This document shows, in pieces, positions 35,139-43,896 of a stretch of DNA of 64,000 nt (within the stretch, counting starts at the first letter, position 1; each line of letters starts with the position of its first letter). The notes below the pieces were generated by a model. It was not told the origin of the DNA. It did not search any database and worked only from the letters and a program-made list of their open reading frames with translations. The position numbers and the translations under genes are program-made. Origin of the DNA: JBDWFY01 sp965275915 (GTDB taxonomy: Bacteria > Pseudomonadota > Alphaproteobacteria > Rhizobiales > Stappiaceae); contig CBDHYI010000005.1 of NCBI GenBank assembly GCA_965275915.1, forward strand, positions 434,001 to 498,000. Direction: 5' to 3'.

Positions 35139-36197
35139 GTGACGGGCCTGAAATCACAGCTCATCAAAGCGGCCATCCAGGTTTTGCACATGGGTGGCCT
35201 CTGCAGATATTGCAGTGGAATTTCGGGCGGAGCGGGCTTGGTCTTCACCCTCCATCGCGTGCGCGATGCCGGTAAAGAGCCCTTTCAACCGAACGCGCAT
35301 CTTGAGGTGACACCCGACTTCCTTGATCGTGCCATTCCCCGGATTCGGAAAAACGGACTGGACATTGTCGCACTGGATGATCTGATCGACCATCTAGAAT
35401 CCGGCCGAACGGACCGCAGAGTTGCGGCACTTACGCTCGACGACGGCTATCTTGATAATTTCGAGCTGGCCTATCCGATTTTCAAAAAGCACGATGCACC
35501 GTTCACTGTTTTCACGATGAGCGGGTTTGTCGACCGGCGGATCGCCCCCTGGTGGATCGTGCTGGAAGACATTGTCCGGACCAGCGGCACAATCTCGGTC
35601 GGCCATCCCACGCTGACACGGTCCTTTGACTGCACAACGGTGCAAGAAAAATATTCAACTTACCGGGCCCTCACATCCCTCCTGACAACGGATATCTCAG
35701 AACATCATCAGCGGGAAATTATTGCATCGCTGATTGAAGATCATGCTTATGACGCTGAGGGGCTCTGCAATTCCATCGCAATGACTTGGGACCAGATCCG
35801 ACAGCTGACGGACGATCCGCTGTCCACAATCGGCGGACATACCCATGCACACCATGCACTGGCACGCCTGCCTGAAGCGGCTGCCAGAAAGGAGATTGAT
35901 CAGGGGCTGGATCGCATCGAGCAGGAATCAGGTCAGCGCCCAAAGCATTTCGCCTTTCCTTATGGATATCCCACCGCCATCAGCGAAGATGCCGCAAAAA
36001 CCGTAGAGCAAGCCGGCCTTATCAGTGCCTACACAACCCGTCCTGGCATGCTGAAACAACACCACGGCCAGTGGCCTTATCTTGTTCCCCGCATTTCACT
36101 CAATGGCCACCAGCAGACTCTTAAGATGATCGATTTGTTTTCTTCGGGCCTGCCGACAGCGCTCCTTGACGCAGTGAACAAAGCCCGCGGGCGCTAA
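35139..36197 (+). CDS. Polysaccharide deacetylase (NodB-homology) family protein
   Basis: A 352-residue carbohydrate esterase family 4 protein. The NodB domain shows ALTLDDGYLDNF (the TxDD motif with catalytic and metal-binding aspartates, ~95-106) and GGHTHAHHAL (the HxxxH-type metal motif), then FAFPYGYP. No clear signal peptide. GTG start, preceded at 9 nt by AGGA. Likely removes acetyl groups from a glycan, perhaps the one built by the other scattered polysaccharide genes. It is divergent from the acetyltransferase gene, with the MITE-like element occupying most of the space between them. Confidence 0.86.
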   Translation: MTGLKSQLIKAAIQVLHMGGLCRYCSGISGGAGLVFTLHRVRDAGKEPFQPNAHLEVTPDFLDRAIPRIRKNGLDIVALDDLIDHLESGRTDRRVAALTLDDGYLDNFELAYPIFKKHDAPFTVFTMSGFVDRRIAPWWIVLEDIVRTSGTISVGHPTLTRSFDCTTVQEKYSTYRALTSLLTTDISEHHQREIIASLIEDHAYDAEGLCNSIAMTWDQIRQLTDDPLSTIGGHTHAHHALARLPEAAARKEIDQGLDRIEQESGQRPKHFAFPYGYPTAISEDAAKTVEQAGLISAYTTRPGMLKQHHGQWPYLVPRISLNGHQQTLKMIDLFSSGLPTALLDAVNKARGR

Positions 36198-36235
36198 TAT
36201 CAGAGCAAAGGGCGCCGACTAGATAGAGGATTCAT

Positions 36236-36439
36236 TCATTTCGGCTTGCGGGCCATCCAGCTGATAATGAAACCCGCAGGCACCACCCAGATCAGACCGG
36301 CGACAAGAAAATAAGAGACCTGCACAACCGTACTCTTCTCCTCCATGGCAGTGCCGACGATCATTGCAAAGAATGCGTAAACGATCACAAACACGACCAG
36401 GGCAACCATTCCCACAAATTGTTTCAGTCCCGGCCTCAC
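36236..36439 (-). CDS. DUF2842 small membrane protein
   Basis: A 67-residue protein with two transmembrane helices, matching the DUF2842 group found next to alphaproteobacterial cytochrome-oxidase genes. The open frame extends to 36964, but the upstream part is antisense to ctaA. A GTG at 36437-36439, preceded at 9 nt by GGAG, gives the usual start (RPGLKQFVG...). No function is established. It lies divergently ~200 bp from ctaA. Confidence 0.72.
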   Translation of the reverse strand: MRPGLKQFVGMVALVVFVIVYAFFAMIVGTAMEEKSTVVQVSYFLVAGLIWVVPAGFIISWMARKPK

Positions 36440-36643
36440 TCTGTCCAACTCCAAATCCGTCAAATTGTCGCGGCGGTTAACGTTCCCCACACATGGCCAA
36501 GTTAAACGGCTGATATTTATGGCCGTTTTCCTCAGGCCACCCACATGGAAAGGCTGCACCTTGTCCCCGTTGCGATCGACCACGCTTGCTTGCGCACACC
36601 ACTGCGGATAGGAGCAATAAACGGCCAGTGACAGGAACCCGCG

Positions 36644-37729
36644 ATGACCATATCGTCTCTCACCGATAGCACAGAGGATCTGCCGGAGAAAGTAATCCGC
36701 GACCGTAATCACCTGAGATACTGGCTTTACGTTATCTGTCTGATGATTTTCGCCATGGTTCTCGTCGGCGGTGCGACCAGGCTGACTGAGTCTGGTCTGT
36801 CGATCACCGAATGGAAACCGATACACGGTGTCATCCCGCCCCTGAACACGGAAGAATGGCAGGAGGAATTCCTGAAATACCAGCAGATTCCGGAATATCA
36901 GCAGATCAACAAGGGCATGAGCCTGGAAGAGTTCAAATACATCTTCTGGTGGGAATGGGCACACCGCCTTCTTGGCCGGATCATCGGGGTGGTGTTCTTT
37001 ATTCCGTTCCTGGGCTTCTGGTTAGCGGGAAAAGTCGAGCGACGATGGATGCCCCATCTGCTGGCATTGTTCGTGCTTGGCGGTCTTCAGGGGGCTATCG
37101 GCTGGTGGATGGTGGTATCGGGACTCGTTGACCGGGTTGACGTCAGTCAATACCGGCTTGCGGTCCATCTGACCTTGGCGTGCATCATCCTGGCTTATGC
37201 GCTTCTGATTGCGAGACTCATGAACCCCCCGCAACTTGACGCACCGGTTCGAACGCCCGTCAAAGTCACAGCTGCCCTCATTGTCGGTCTGCTTTGCATT
37301 CAGATATTTCTGGGCGGGCTTGTCGCCGGATTGAACGCTGGCTTGACGTTCAATACCTGGCCCCTTATGGACGGACAACTTATCCCGGATGGTTTGCTGA
37401 CCATGAGCCCGGTCTGGAGCAACCTTTTTGAAAATGTTCTGGCGGTTCAATTCCAGCACCGCGTTGGCGCATATGTGTTGCTTCTTGTCGTAATTTTTCA
37501 TCTGCTGCAGTGCCGTACGCTTACTGACCGGTTGCCTCTTGTCGGTGCATCTCTCCTGCTGGTTCTGACAATCGGGCAAGCCGTAATCGGCATTTTCACC
37601 TTGTTGCTTGCCGTCCCGATCGACCTCGCCCTCGCGCACCAGGGAATGGCCGTAATTCTACTCGCAGCAAGTGTCTGGCACTTTGCAACGCTTTGCCGAT
37701 CAAGATACGATTATAGCTGGCAATCCTAA
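36644..37729 (+). CDS. ctaA: Heme A synthase (COX15/CtaA family)
   Basis: Oxidises the C8 methyl of heme O to make heme A for aa3-type cytochrome oxidase, in the inner membrane. The 361-residue protein has eight hydrophobic segments and the family motifs VLVGGATRLTESGLSITEWK, EFKYIFWWEWAHRLLGR (with the first heme-ligand histidine), and FQHRVGAYVLLL and LALAHQGMAV with later histidines. Length and ATG start fit alphaproteobacterial type 2 CtaA. The VOC gene follows within ~30 bp. Confidence 0.96.
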   Translation: MTISSLTDSTEDLPEKVIRDRNHLRYWLYVICLMIFAMVLVGGATRLTESGLSITEWKPIHGVIPPLNTEEWQEEFLKYQQIPEYQQINKGMSLEEFKYIFWWEWAHRLLGRIIGVVFFIPFLGFWLAGKVERRWMPHLLALFVLGGLQGAIGWWMVVSGLVDRVDVSQYRLAVHLTLACIILAYALLIARLMNPPQLDAPVRTPVKVTAALIVGLLCIQIFLGGLVAGLNAGLTFNTWPLMDGQLIPDGLLTMSPVWSNLFENVLAVQFQHRVGAYVLLLVVIFHLLQCRTLTDRLPLVGASLLLVLTIGQAVIGIFTLLLAVPIDLALAHQGMAVILLAASVWHFATLCRSRYDYSWQS

Positions 37730-37761
37730 GGGTGTGGGCCCATCAATTTTCGGAGCAGAAC

Positions 37762-38136
37762 ATGGCGCACATTACCGGCGTTGGCGGTGTCTTTTTCAGG
37801 ACGGATGAACAGGACAATCTCTTCAAGTGGTACCGCGATATCTTAAAGCTGCCGGTAATCGCGGATCATCCAGGCTTCTGGTTTACCGACCGGCAGCCGG
37901 ACGCCGGGACTGTCATCGGTTTGTTCAAAGCGGATAGTGACTATTTCGGACGACCGGATCAGGCCTTTATGATCAATTTCCGGGTCGACAATCTTGAGGA
38001 ATTCCTCGCCGACGTCGCAGAAAGAGGCGTCACGCCCGACAAACCGGTGGAAAGCCATCCTGAAGGAAAATTTGCCTGGCTCTGCGATCCGGCCGGAAAC
38101 AGGATCGAATTGTGGGAACCGGCCACCAAACCTTGA
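37762..38136 (+). CDS. VOC (glyoxalase/bleomycin-resistance) family protein
   Basis: A ~124-residue two-module VOC protein starting MAHITGVGGVFFRT and ending DPAGNRIELWEPAT, where the glutamate is the usual metal ligand. No substrate can be assigned; the family includes dioxygenases, glyoxalases and binding proteins. The ATG at 37762 follows GGAGCAGAAC; the longer frame from 37732 overlaps the end of the ctaA region and is less likely. Possibly co-transcribed with ctaA. Confidence 0.85.
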   Translation: MAHITGVGGVFFRTDEQDNLFKWYRDILKLPVIADHPGFWFTDRQPDAGTVIGLFKADSDYFGRPDQAFMINFRVDNLEEFLADVAERGVTPDKPVESHPEGKFAWLCDPAGNRIELWEPATKP

Positions 38137-38220
38137 CCGGCCCAAGCGAAAGCCGCCACAGCGGCCTTCGCTTCATGTGTTATGATATTGTCATATCAAT
38201 CAGATCACTACAGGTGACAG

Positions 38221-39372
38221 TTAAATCACCTTCCGAACCTCACCCAGGAATGAGGACACTTCATCCCTCAGGATCTCTCCTTTTTCAGCAAGTTCGGTTG
38301 ACGCGCCCAAGACCTCGTTGGCAGCCGTATTTGTTTCTCCGACTGACTGGCTGATGGTCCCAATGCTGGAACTCACTTCGGCAGTACCGGTCGCGGCCTG
38401 ATTGATATTGCGGGCGATTTCAGATGTCGCAGCGCCCTGCTGTTCAACTGCGGCGGAGATGGCAGACGCAATTTCGTTGACCCTGGAAATCGTTGTGCCG
38501 ATCGACTGGATTGAACCGACAGCCTGAGAACTCGCCGTTTGAATTTCGGTTATCTGCGCTCCGATTTCATCGGTCGCCTTCGCGGTCTGGCCCGCCAGTT
38601 CCTTGACCTCAGACGCCACGACCGCGAACCCCTTGCCCATTTCGCCGGCACGCGCTGCTTCAATTGTCGCGTTAAGTGCCAGCAAATTGGTCTGATTGGC
38701 AATGTCCGTGATGAGCGAGACAACCTCGCCGATCTTGTCCGAAGCGTCCGAAAGCATACCGATGTCTTTATTGGTCTGCTCAACTTCACGAACCGCTTCG
38801 CTGGTGATTTCGGCTGACTGGCTGACCTGCTTGTTAATTTCGTTGACCGACTGTGTCATCTGCTCGGTGGATGCTGCAACCGAGCCGACATTGACGGACG
38901 CTTCCTCTGCAGCCGCAGCTACGGTCGTCGCCTGTTCGTTGGCCGATGCCGAAGAGTCATTCATAGACCGCGCCGATGCCTCCATCTCAGTGGCCGCGGA
39001 AGACACGGATTCGACCACTTCTTCCATCGTGGTTTCAAAACCGTGGACCACGTCCCTGAAGGAGCTCACACGCTCCTCCATAGCCTGCATGGCGTTATTG
39101 ATGGATCGGCTCGCCTCACCGAAAGAGCCCGTCATGCCGCGTTCTGAAATGCGGCGAAAGTACTTATTCGCCGCGACATATTCCAAAGACGCTTTGGATT
39201 CGCGAACATAGGCATCCGATCGGTCGATCAGGCGGTTGATTGCATGAAGCAACCGCGCCGCATCGCCTTTTCCGGTAATGTCGATGATACGGGCTTCAAA
39301 GTCGCCGTCGGCTACGGCTTCACAGACCTCAATTGCCTTGGCAATAGCCAATTTATTGCTACCTAACATCAT
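38221..39372 (-). CDS. Cytoplasmic methyl-accepting chemotaxis protein
   Basis: A soluble MCP of 383 residues: no transmembrane segment, an N-terminal HAMP-like helical part (residues ~10-110), then a signalling domain with the conserved hairpin tip (TIEAARAGEMGKGFAVVA) that contacts CheA/CheW. It lacks its own sensor domain; the gene just upstream encodes an Aer-type PAS protein, so the two probably act together as an energy or oxygen sensor. No C-terminal CheR-tether pentapeptide is visible. Reverse strand, 58 bp after the PAS gene. No other chemotaxis genes are in the window. Confidence 0.93.
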   Translation of the reverse strand: MMLGSNKLAIAKAIEVCEAVADGDFEARIIDITGKGDAARLLHAINRLIDRSDAYVRESKASLEYVAANKYFRRISERGMTGSFGEASRSINNAMQAMEERVSSFRDVVHGFETTMEEVVESVSSAATEMEASARSMNDSSASANEQATTVAAAAEEASVNVGSVAASTEQMTQSVNEINKQVSQSAEITSEAVREVEQTNKDIGMLSDASDKIGEVVSLITDIANQTNLLALNATIEAARAGEMGKGFAVVASEVKELAGQTAKATDEIGAQITEIQTASSQAVGSIQSIGTTISRVNEIASAISAAVEQQGAATSEIARNINQAATGTAEVSSSIGTISQSVGETNTAANEVLGASTELAEKGEILRDEVSSFLGEVRKVI

Positions 39373-39430
39373 GAATTACCCCCGTTTTTCCTGACGTTTG
39401 GATTTTGAATTTTAAGGATGAGATGTGCTG

Positions 39431-39955
39431 TCAAAGCGTAGCAACAAACTCGTCATACTGAATATTGCGATCTGCCAGCATACTGGAGATCATTTCTTTC
39501 GATGCACTCAGCCCTTGTTTGCGGTTCTCGTGCTTCTTTTCTTCGGCCAACAGGTCCTGATAAAGCGGCATGATCGTGCCTTCGAGGATCTTGCGGTCCG
39601 GGACCCGTCGATTTGAGTGGTAACCGACAATATTGCCCCCGCCGTCTTTGCTGGGGGTGACGTGCGCCTGCACCCAGTAATGATCACCGTTTTTGCATCG
39701 GTTGACGACGTACGCGAAAATCTCGCGGTCGTTCTGGATTGTTTCCCAAAGCAGATCGAAGACGCATCGCGGCATATCAGGATGCCTGATCATCGAATGC
39801 GGCTGCCCCAGACATTCTTTTTCCGTATAACCTGCAATACGCAGAAAGACGTCGTTGGTATAGGTAAGCCGGCCTTTCAGATCCGTCTTGCTTACAATAA
39901 GTTCATTTTCCTCGAAGAATTGTTCTACACCAGTGACCGAAGTATCTCGTGCCAT
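39431..39955 (-). CDS. Aer-type PAS domain protein
   Basis: A 174-residue protein with one PAS domain similar to that of the aerotaxis receptor Aer: ENELIVSKTDLKGRLTYTND, HSMIRHPDMP, and KNGDHYWVQAHVTP, whose tryptophan region lines the FAD site in Aer. After the PAS core comes a ~45-residue helical tail, with no membrane segment or MCP domain. Together with the adjacent soluble MCP it looks like an Aer receptor split into two proteins. FAD rather than heme binding is inferred from the sequence resemblance. Confidence 0.85.
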   Translation of the reverse strand: MARDTSVTGVEQFFEENELIVSKTDLKGRLTYTNDVFLRIAGYTEKECLGQPHSMIRHPDMPRCVFDLLWETIQNDREIFAYVVNRCKNGDHYWVQAHVTPSKDGGGNIVGYHSNRRVPDRKILEGTIMPLYQDLLAEEKKHENRKQGLSASKEMISSMLADRNIQYDEFVATL

Positions 39956-40470
39956 TTCTTGGCCTCATTGTTGATAGTCACACGGAGCCGCGCATCAGCA
40001 CGAACCCGTGCCTGAATTAAAGACTCGGGAGGTCTGCTACATCGTTGTTTACTAAGCTATTTTACCCCCATTTGCAGTTCTACTTATGAGGCGTTAATTG
40101 AGAATTAATGCGGACGCGACGGCAGAATTAAGCCGCTTCAACAGGTGTGTGACCACGGAAAACAACCCTGATTTCGTATTGTATATTAGCGATCTTCATA
40201 ACCCATTGATAAGAGTTCATTATTTTTTACTCGCAGGCATGAGATCAGGGCTGAAAAATACAAGTATTTCTAGAGCAGAAAATCCGCTGCAATTAAAATA
40301 TCAACTTATGAATGCAGAATATTTTTATTATCTTCCTGTTGTTAAAATGGAAAATACAACTTTTCTAAGGGTAAATTTTTTAAGAACCATCTCAAGATGT
40401 ACAACATGGCTCTTCGGGCAGGAGGCACAACACTCCCCTATGCGCCTCACAGTGCCTGCGATGAAAAAGT
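39956..40470. other. AT-rich non-coding stretch upstream of the PAS gene
   Basis: About 515 bp, markedly AT-rich from ~40180 to ~40400. A 130-codon frame (40098-40490) is open but has no ribosome-binding site, no domain and odd composition, and it runs into the guaB-end repeat, so I do not call it. It should include the promoter of the PAS-MCP pair. The base composition suggests foreign or decayed DNA. Confidence 0.45.
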
Positions 40471-40497
40471 GTCAAACCGCTCCGGGATAATTGGGCG
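40471..40497. repeat. Direct repeat of the guaB 3' end (att-like, left)
   Basis: These 27 bases (beginning GTCAAACCGCTCCGGG) are identical to 41492-41518, which encode the last codons and stop of guaB. A further TGTGATAG block is shared just beyond, offset by 1-2 nt. The two copies bound a ~1-kb segment. Confidence 0.8.
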
Positions 40498-40959
40498 TTA
40501 TGTGTGATAGTCCAATTATGCCAACTGTTTTCAATGTACTGGATTTTGAATTGATGCGCCTATGTGCGCTATATGCACATCCGGAAGCGCGATTCTTGTG
40601 ATTCTTCTCCGCACAATTTGCCGCCTATGCACGCATGATGGCCCCACTTCTGCAGGCAAAGTTATCCCCAAACCCTTAATGCTGATGACGTTCCCGCTGC
40701 TGCTCATGTTTGTGTTTTTGCATTCGTCTGCCAGGCAAGTGGGAAATGACGACATCGCCGAGCATATTTGGCTGAAATTAGTAAGTTGTCACCGTAATGG
40801 CCCCGTAATGGATGGATGGAGGTGATAAAGTGTTTGTGATTTTGCACCACCTGGTTGTAGATTGGCAAGAATCGCGCCGAAACGAAAAACTGAACAAATG
40901 TGCGAATTGGTGAATTGTCAGCTTGATTTTTGAACCGCAAAATACTGATTGGATTTTAG
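40498..40959. other. Non-coding part of the guaB-end island
   Basis: About 460 bp between the left repeat and the secreted-protein gene. Short frames are present on both strands but none is convincing. No integrase fragment was recognised. Confidence 0.5.
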
Positions 40960-41466
40960 ATGAAACATATCCTTCTCAATCAAGCCTTCGCAGCATCAAT
41001 CGCCGCTATGGCTGCCGTCGTAGCACTCCCCGCATTGGCGCAAGCCACCTGTTCGCCGCTCACATTGGTAAGCTCGGGTGAGACACGTTCCGTCGAGTAT
41101 ATCGACATCGGCGCTGAAGGGGGAAGCATCGCCGACAAGCGTATTGGCGTCCGAGGTCTGGCCGCGGAGGACGGGAGTCCGTCAGGGCAGCTCCGGTGGG
41201 TACTGACCGTGGTCAAACCATACAGCGAGGACGGTGGTGCCAGCTTTGTTGAAGGGGTTTTTGCGCTCCCCGACGGGCACATCTTCATTAGGGGGTTTTT
41301 AGGGATCGGCAACGCCCCTGCCGACACGGCCATCCAATCATACGATCAGCCGGGGCAATTCGCGGTAATCGGAGGCACTGGCGCCTACGCTGGCGCGCGT
41401 GGAATATCCAGTTCGACGTTCGATGGAATGAAAGAGACATACCATCTCGAGATTACCTGCGACTAG
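40960..41466 (+). CDS. Secreted allene-oxide-cyclase/dirigent-like barrel protein
   Basis: A 168-residue protein with a clear Sec signal peptide (cleavage after about residue 28, ALAQA). The mature part has repeated beta-strands with a pattern typical of the allene oxide cyclase/dirigent-like barrel superfamily: FVEGVFALPDGHIFIRG and FAVIGGTGAYAGARG. Two cysteines, one near each end of the mature chain, could form a disulfide. The bacterial members have no agreed function. It is the only gene between the two copies of the guaB 3' end and may be cargo of a small mobile segment. The ribosome-binding site is weak. Confidence 0.72.
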   Translation: MKHILLNQAFAASIAAMAAVVALPALAQATCSPLTLVSSGETRSVEYIDIGAEGGSIADKRIGVRGLAAEDGSPSGQLRWVLTVVKPYSEDGGASFVEGVFALPDGHIFIRGFLGIGNAPADTAIQSYDQPGQFAVIGGTGAYAGARGISSSTFDGMKETYHLEITCD

Positions 41467-41491
41467 GGTCCGGACTCAGTTAAGCCACCCC

Positions 41492-41518
41492 GTCAAACCG
41501 CTCCGGGATAATTGGGCG
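41492..41518. repeat. guaB 3' end copy (att-like, right)
   Basis: The functional copy of the 27-bp repeat; it contains the guaB stop codon and its last eight codons (SPNYPGAV). See the left copy at 40471-40497. Confidence 0.8.
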
Positions 41519-42995
41519 ATTCCCTTGTGATAGCCACGTCATGGGGGTGGTTTTCCCGTAGAGAGGCTGATGTAATGCGAACAAATTCAGCCTTTTGCTG
41601 AAAATCGAGAATATTCTCAGCGCCGACATAGCCCATCGCGGCGCGGACACCGCCGGCCAGTTGATGCAACACACTGGAAAGCGCACCCTTATAGGGCACC
41701 TGCCCTTCAATTCCCTCCGGAACCAGTTTCAATGTGTCGCGCACTTCCGCCTGAAAATACCGATCCGCGGAGCCACGTGCCATGGCGCCGACGGACCCCA
41801 TTCCCCGATAGGCTTTATAGGATCGTCCCTGATGCAAATAGACCTCGCCGGGACTTTCTTCGGTGCCGGCAAGCAGAGAACCGACCATCGCGCACGAAGC
41901 TCCGGCGGCCAGCGCCTTTGCAAGATCGCCTGAATACTTGATGCCACCATCGGCCACAACCGGGGTGTTCTGCTTTGCCGCTTCGTCCGCTGCTTCAAGC
42001 ACCGCAGTAAGCTGCGGTACGCCGACACCCGCAACGACCCGCGTCGTGCAAATAGACCCCGGCCCGATACCCACCTTGACCGAATCGGCCCCCGCATCGA
42101 TCAGCGCCTTGGTCGCATCCCGGGTCGCGACGTTGCCCGCCAGAACCTGGGTGCTGTTGGAGATCGATTTCACCTTGTCGACAACCTCAAGCACACGCTG
42201 CGAATGGCCATGAGCGGTATCGACGACCAGCAGATCGACTTCCGCGTCAATCAGTCTCTGCGCGCGCTCCAGTCCTTCGTCGCCAACGCTTGTTGCGGCA
42301 GCGGCGCGCAAGCGCCCCTGGCTGTCCTTTGAGGCGTTGGGGTTGAGTTGCGCCTTTTCGATATCCTTGACCGTAACCAGCCCAATGCACCGATCCCGGT
42401 CATCCACCACAAGCAGCTTCTCAATCCGGTTGGCATGGAGCAGCCGCTTGGCTTCTTCCTGGGATACGTTCTCCCGAACCGTTATCAGATTGTCGCTGGT
42501 CATCAGTTCCCGAACGGGCTGGTCGGGGGCGGAAGCAAAACGGACATCCCGGTTTGTCAGGATACCTACCAGCCGTCCAACAACCAATCCGCCGACACCG
42601 CCGTTCTCGACAACGGGAATGCCGGAAATGTTGTTGGCTTTCATAAGATTCAGCGCGTCCTGCAGGGTTGCATCGGGGCCTATGACCACCGGATCAACCA
42701 CCATCCCGGACTCGAACTTTTTGACCCGGCGAACCTCCTCGACCTGCTGGTCCAATGTCAGATTGCGATGGATGACGCCAATTCCGCCCGCCTGTGCCAT
42801 CGCAATCGCAAGGCGTCCCTCGGTCACGGTATCCATAGCCGATGACAGGATCGGCAAGTTCAGTTCAAGATCGCGGGTGACACGGGAGCGAAGGTCGACA
42901 GTGCCGGGCATCACTTCCGAATGGCCCGGCAACAGGAGAACATCGTCAAATGTCAGCGCTTCGCGGCCAAATGTGGGCTGAAAAAAAGATGGCAT
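41493..42995 (-). CDS. guaB: Inosine-5'-monophosphate dehydrogenase
   Basis: NAD-dependent oxidation of IMP to XMP, the committed step to GMP. The catalytic cysteine is in GPGSICTTRVVAGVGVP; two CBS domains interrupt the barrel at about residues 95-220; YRGMGSVGAM forms the phosphate site. The longest frame starts at 43055, but the ATG at 42993-42995 preceded at 9 nt by GGGAG gives the standard 500-residue protein (MPSFFQPTFGREALTFDDV). The last 27 bp including the stop are duplicated 1 kb downstream, as happens when an element inserts into a gene end and restores it. Confidence 0.98.
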   Translation of the reverse strand: MPSFFQPTFGREALTFDDVLLLPGHSEVMPGTVDLRSRVTRDLELNLPILSSAMDTVTEGRLAIAMAQAGGIGVIHRNLTLDQQVEEVRRVKKFESGMVVDPVVIGPDATLQDALNLMKANNISGIPVVENGGVGGLVVGRLVGILTNRDVRFASAPDQPVRELMTSDNLITVRENVSQEEAKRLLHANRIEKLLVVDDRDRCIGLVTVKDIEKAQLNPNASKDSQGRLRAAAATSVGDEGLERAQRLIDAEVDLLVVDTAHGHSQRVLEVVDKVKSISNSTQVLAGNVATRDATKALIDAGADSVKVGIGPGSICTTRVVAGVGVPQLTAVLEAADEAAKQNTPVVADGGIKYSGDLAKALAAGASCAMVGSLLAGTEESPGEVYLHQGRSYKAYRGMGSVGAMARGSADRYFQAEVRDTLKLVPEGIEGQVPYKGALSSVLHQLAGGVRAAMGYVGAENILDFQQKAEFVRITSASLRENHPHDVAITRESPNYPGAV

Positions 42996-43188
42996 TTGCC
43001 AATTCTCCCTTGTGAATAAGCAGTAGCTCCATTCAGAAGCTCTGAACAGAGACACGATTCGGCGCTGCTGTGCCGGAGAAGTTGACGTGGGTCATTACCA
43101 CGCGCTTTTGACAAAGGAAAGACTGACAACTCTCGGTTCAGAGAAAAATTGGCGCGAACGCTTCCTGGACCATTGCTTGCGACCCCGG

Positions 43189-43896
43189 CTACCGCCTCCG
43201 GAAGCCCCGAGCAAGAACGTACATCTCCGGACTTTCCTTGCGGCTGGACGGCGGTTTTACATGAGAGACACTCTCATAATCGCGCTTCAACTGAGCCAGC
43301 AACTCGTTTTCCGTGCCGCCTTTGAAGACTTTGGACAGGAAATGCCCGCCCGGCGCCAGAGCCTCCCGGGCAAATTCGGCAGCCACCTCGAACAAATGCA
43401 CCGTTCTCAAGTGATCGGTCTTCTTATGACCGGTCGTCGGTGCGGCCATATCCGACAGCACCAGATCTGCCTTGTGACCGTCAAGAGCGTTCATCAAGAG
43501 TTCCGGAGCGTCATCATCCAAGAAGTCTTTCTGAAGAAACACAACGCCGGGTATGGGTTCCATTTCCAGATAATCGATCCCGACAACGAGAGGATTGTCG
43601 TCCGTCGACTTCACGCGTTGCGCGGCAATATCGCACCAGCCGCCCGGAGCGGCGCCCAGATCAACAACGCGCATGCCCGGCTTGAGAAGTTTATGTTTGT
43701 CATCAATCTCAATCAGCTTGAAGGTTGAGCGCGACCTGTACCCTTCCGCCTTCGCGCGACGGACATATGGATCGTTGAGTTGCCGTTGCAGCCAGAGCGT
43801 CGACGAATTCGAACGCCGCCGCGCTGTTTTAACCTTTACATGCATGCCACGGTCGCCCGTACCGCGCCCACTGCTTCGGCCATCCTTTCTCGCCAT
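43189..43896 (-). CDS. rlmE: 23S rRNA 2'-O-ribose U2552 methyltransferase
   Basis: RlmE (FtsJ/RrmJ) methylates U2552 in the 23S A-loop using SAM, late in 50S assembly. The 235-residue protein has YRSRSTFKL (catalytic lysine), the SAM motif VVDLGAAPGGW, LSDMAAPTTGHKKTDH with the catalytic aspartate, and GGHFLSKVFKGG with the second catalytic lysine. A basic ~35-residue N-terminal extension fits rRNA binding. Its ATG overlaps the ppx stop by one base (TGATG), so the two are one operon. Confidence 0.96.
   Translation of the reverse strand: MARKDGRSSGRGTGDRGMHVKVKTARRRSNSSTLWLQRQLNDPYVRRAKAEGYRSRSTFKLIEIDDKHKLLKPGMRVVDLGAAPGGWCDIAAQRVKSTDDNPLVVGIDYLEMEPIPGVVFLQKDFLDDDAPELLMNALDGHKADLVLSDMAAPTTGHKKTDHLRTVHLFEVAAEFAREALAPGGHFLSKVFKGGTENELLAQLKRDYESVSHVKPPSSRKESPEMYVLARGFRRR

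Noticed and set aside
40098..40490. 130-codon frame in the AT-rich region
   Set aside because: It runs through the guaB-end repeat, has no ribosome-binding site and no domain.
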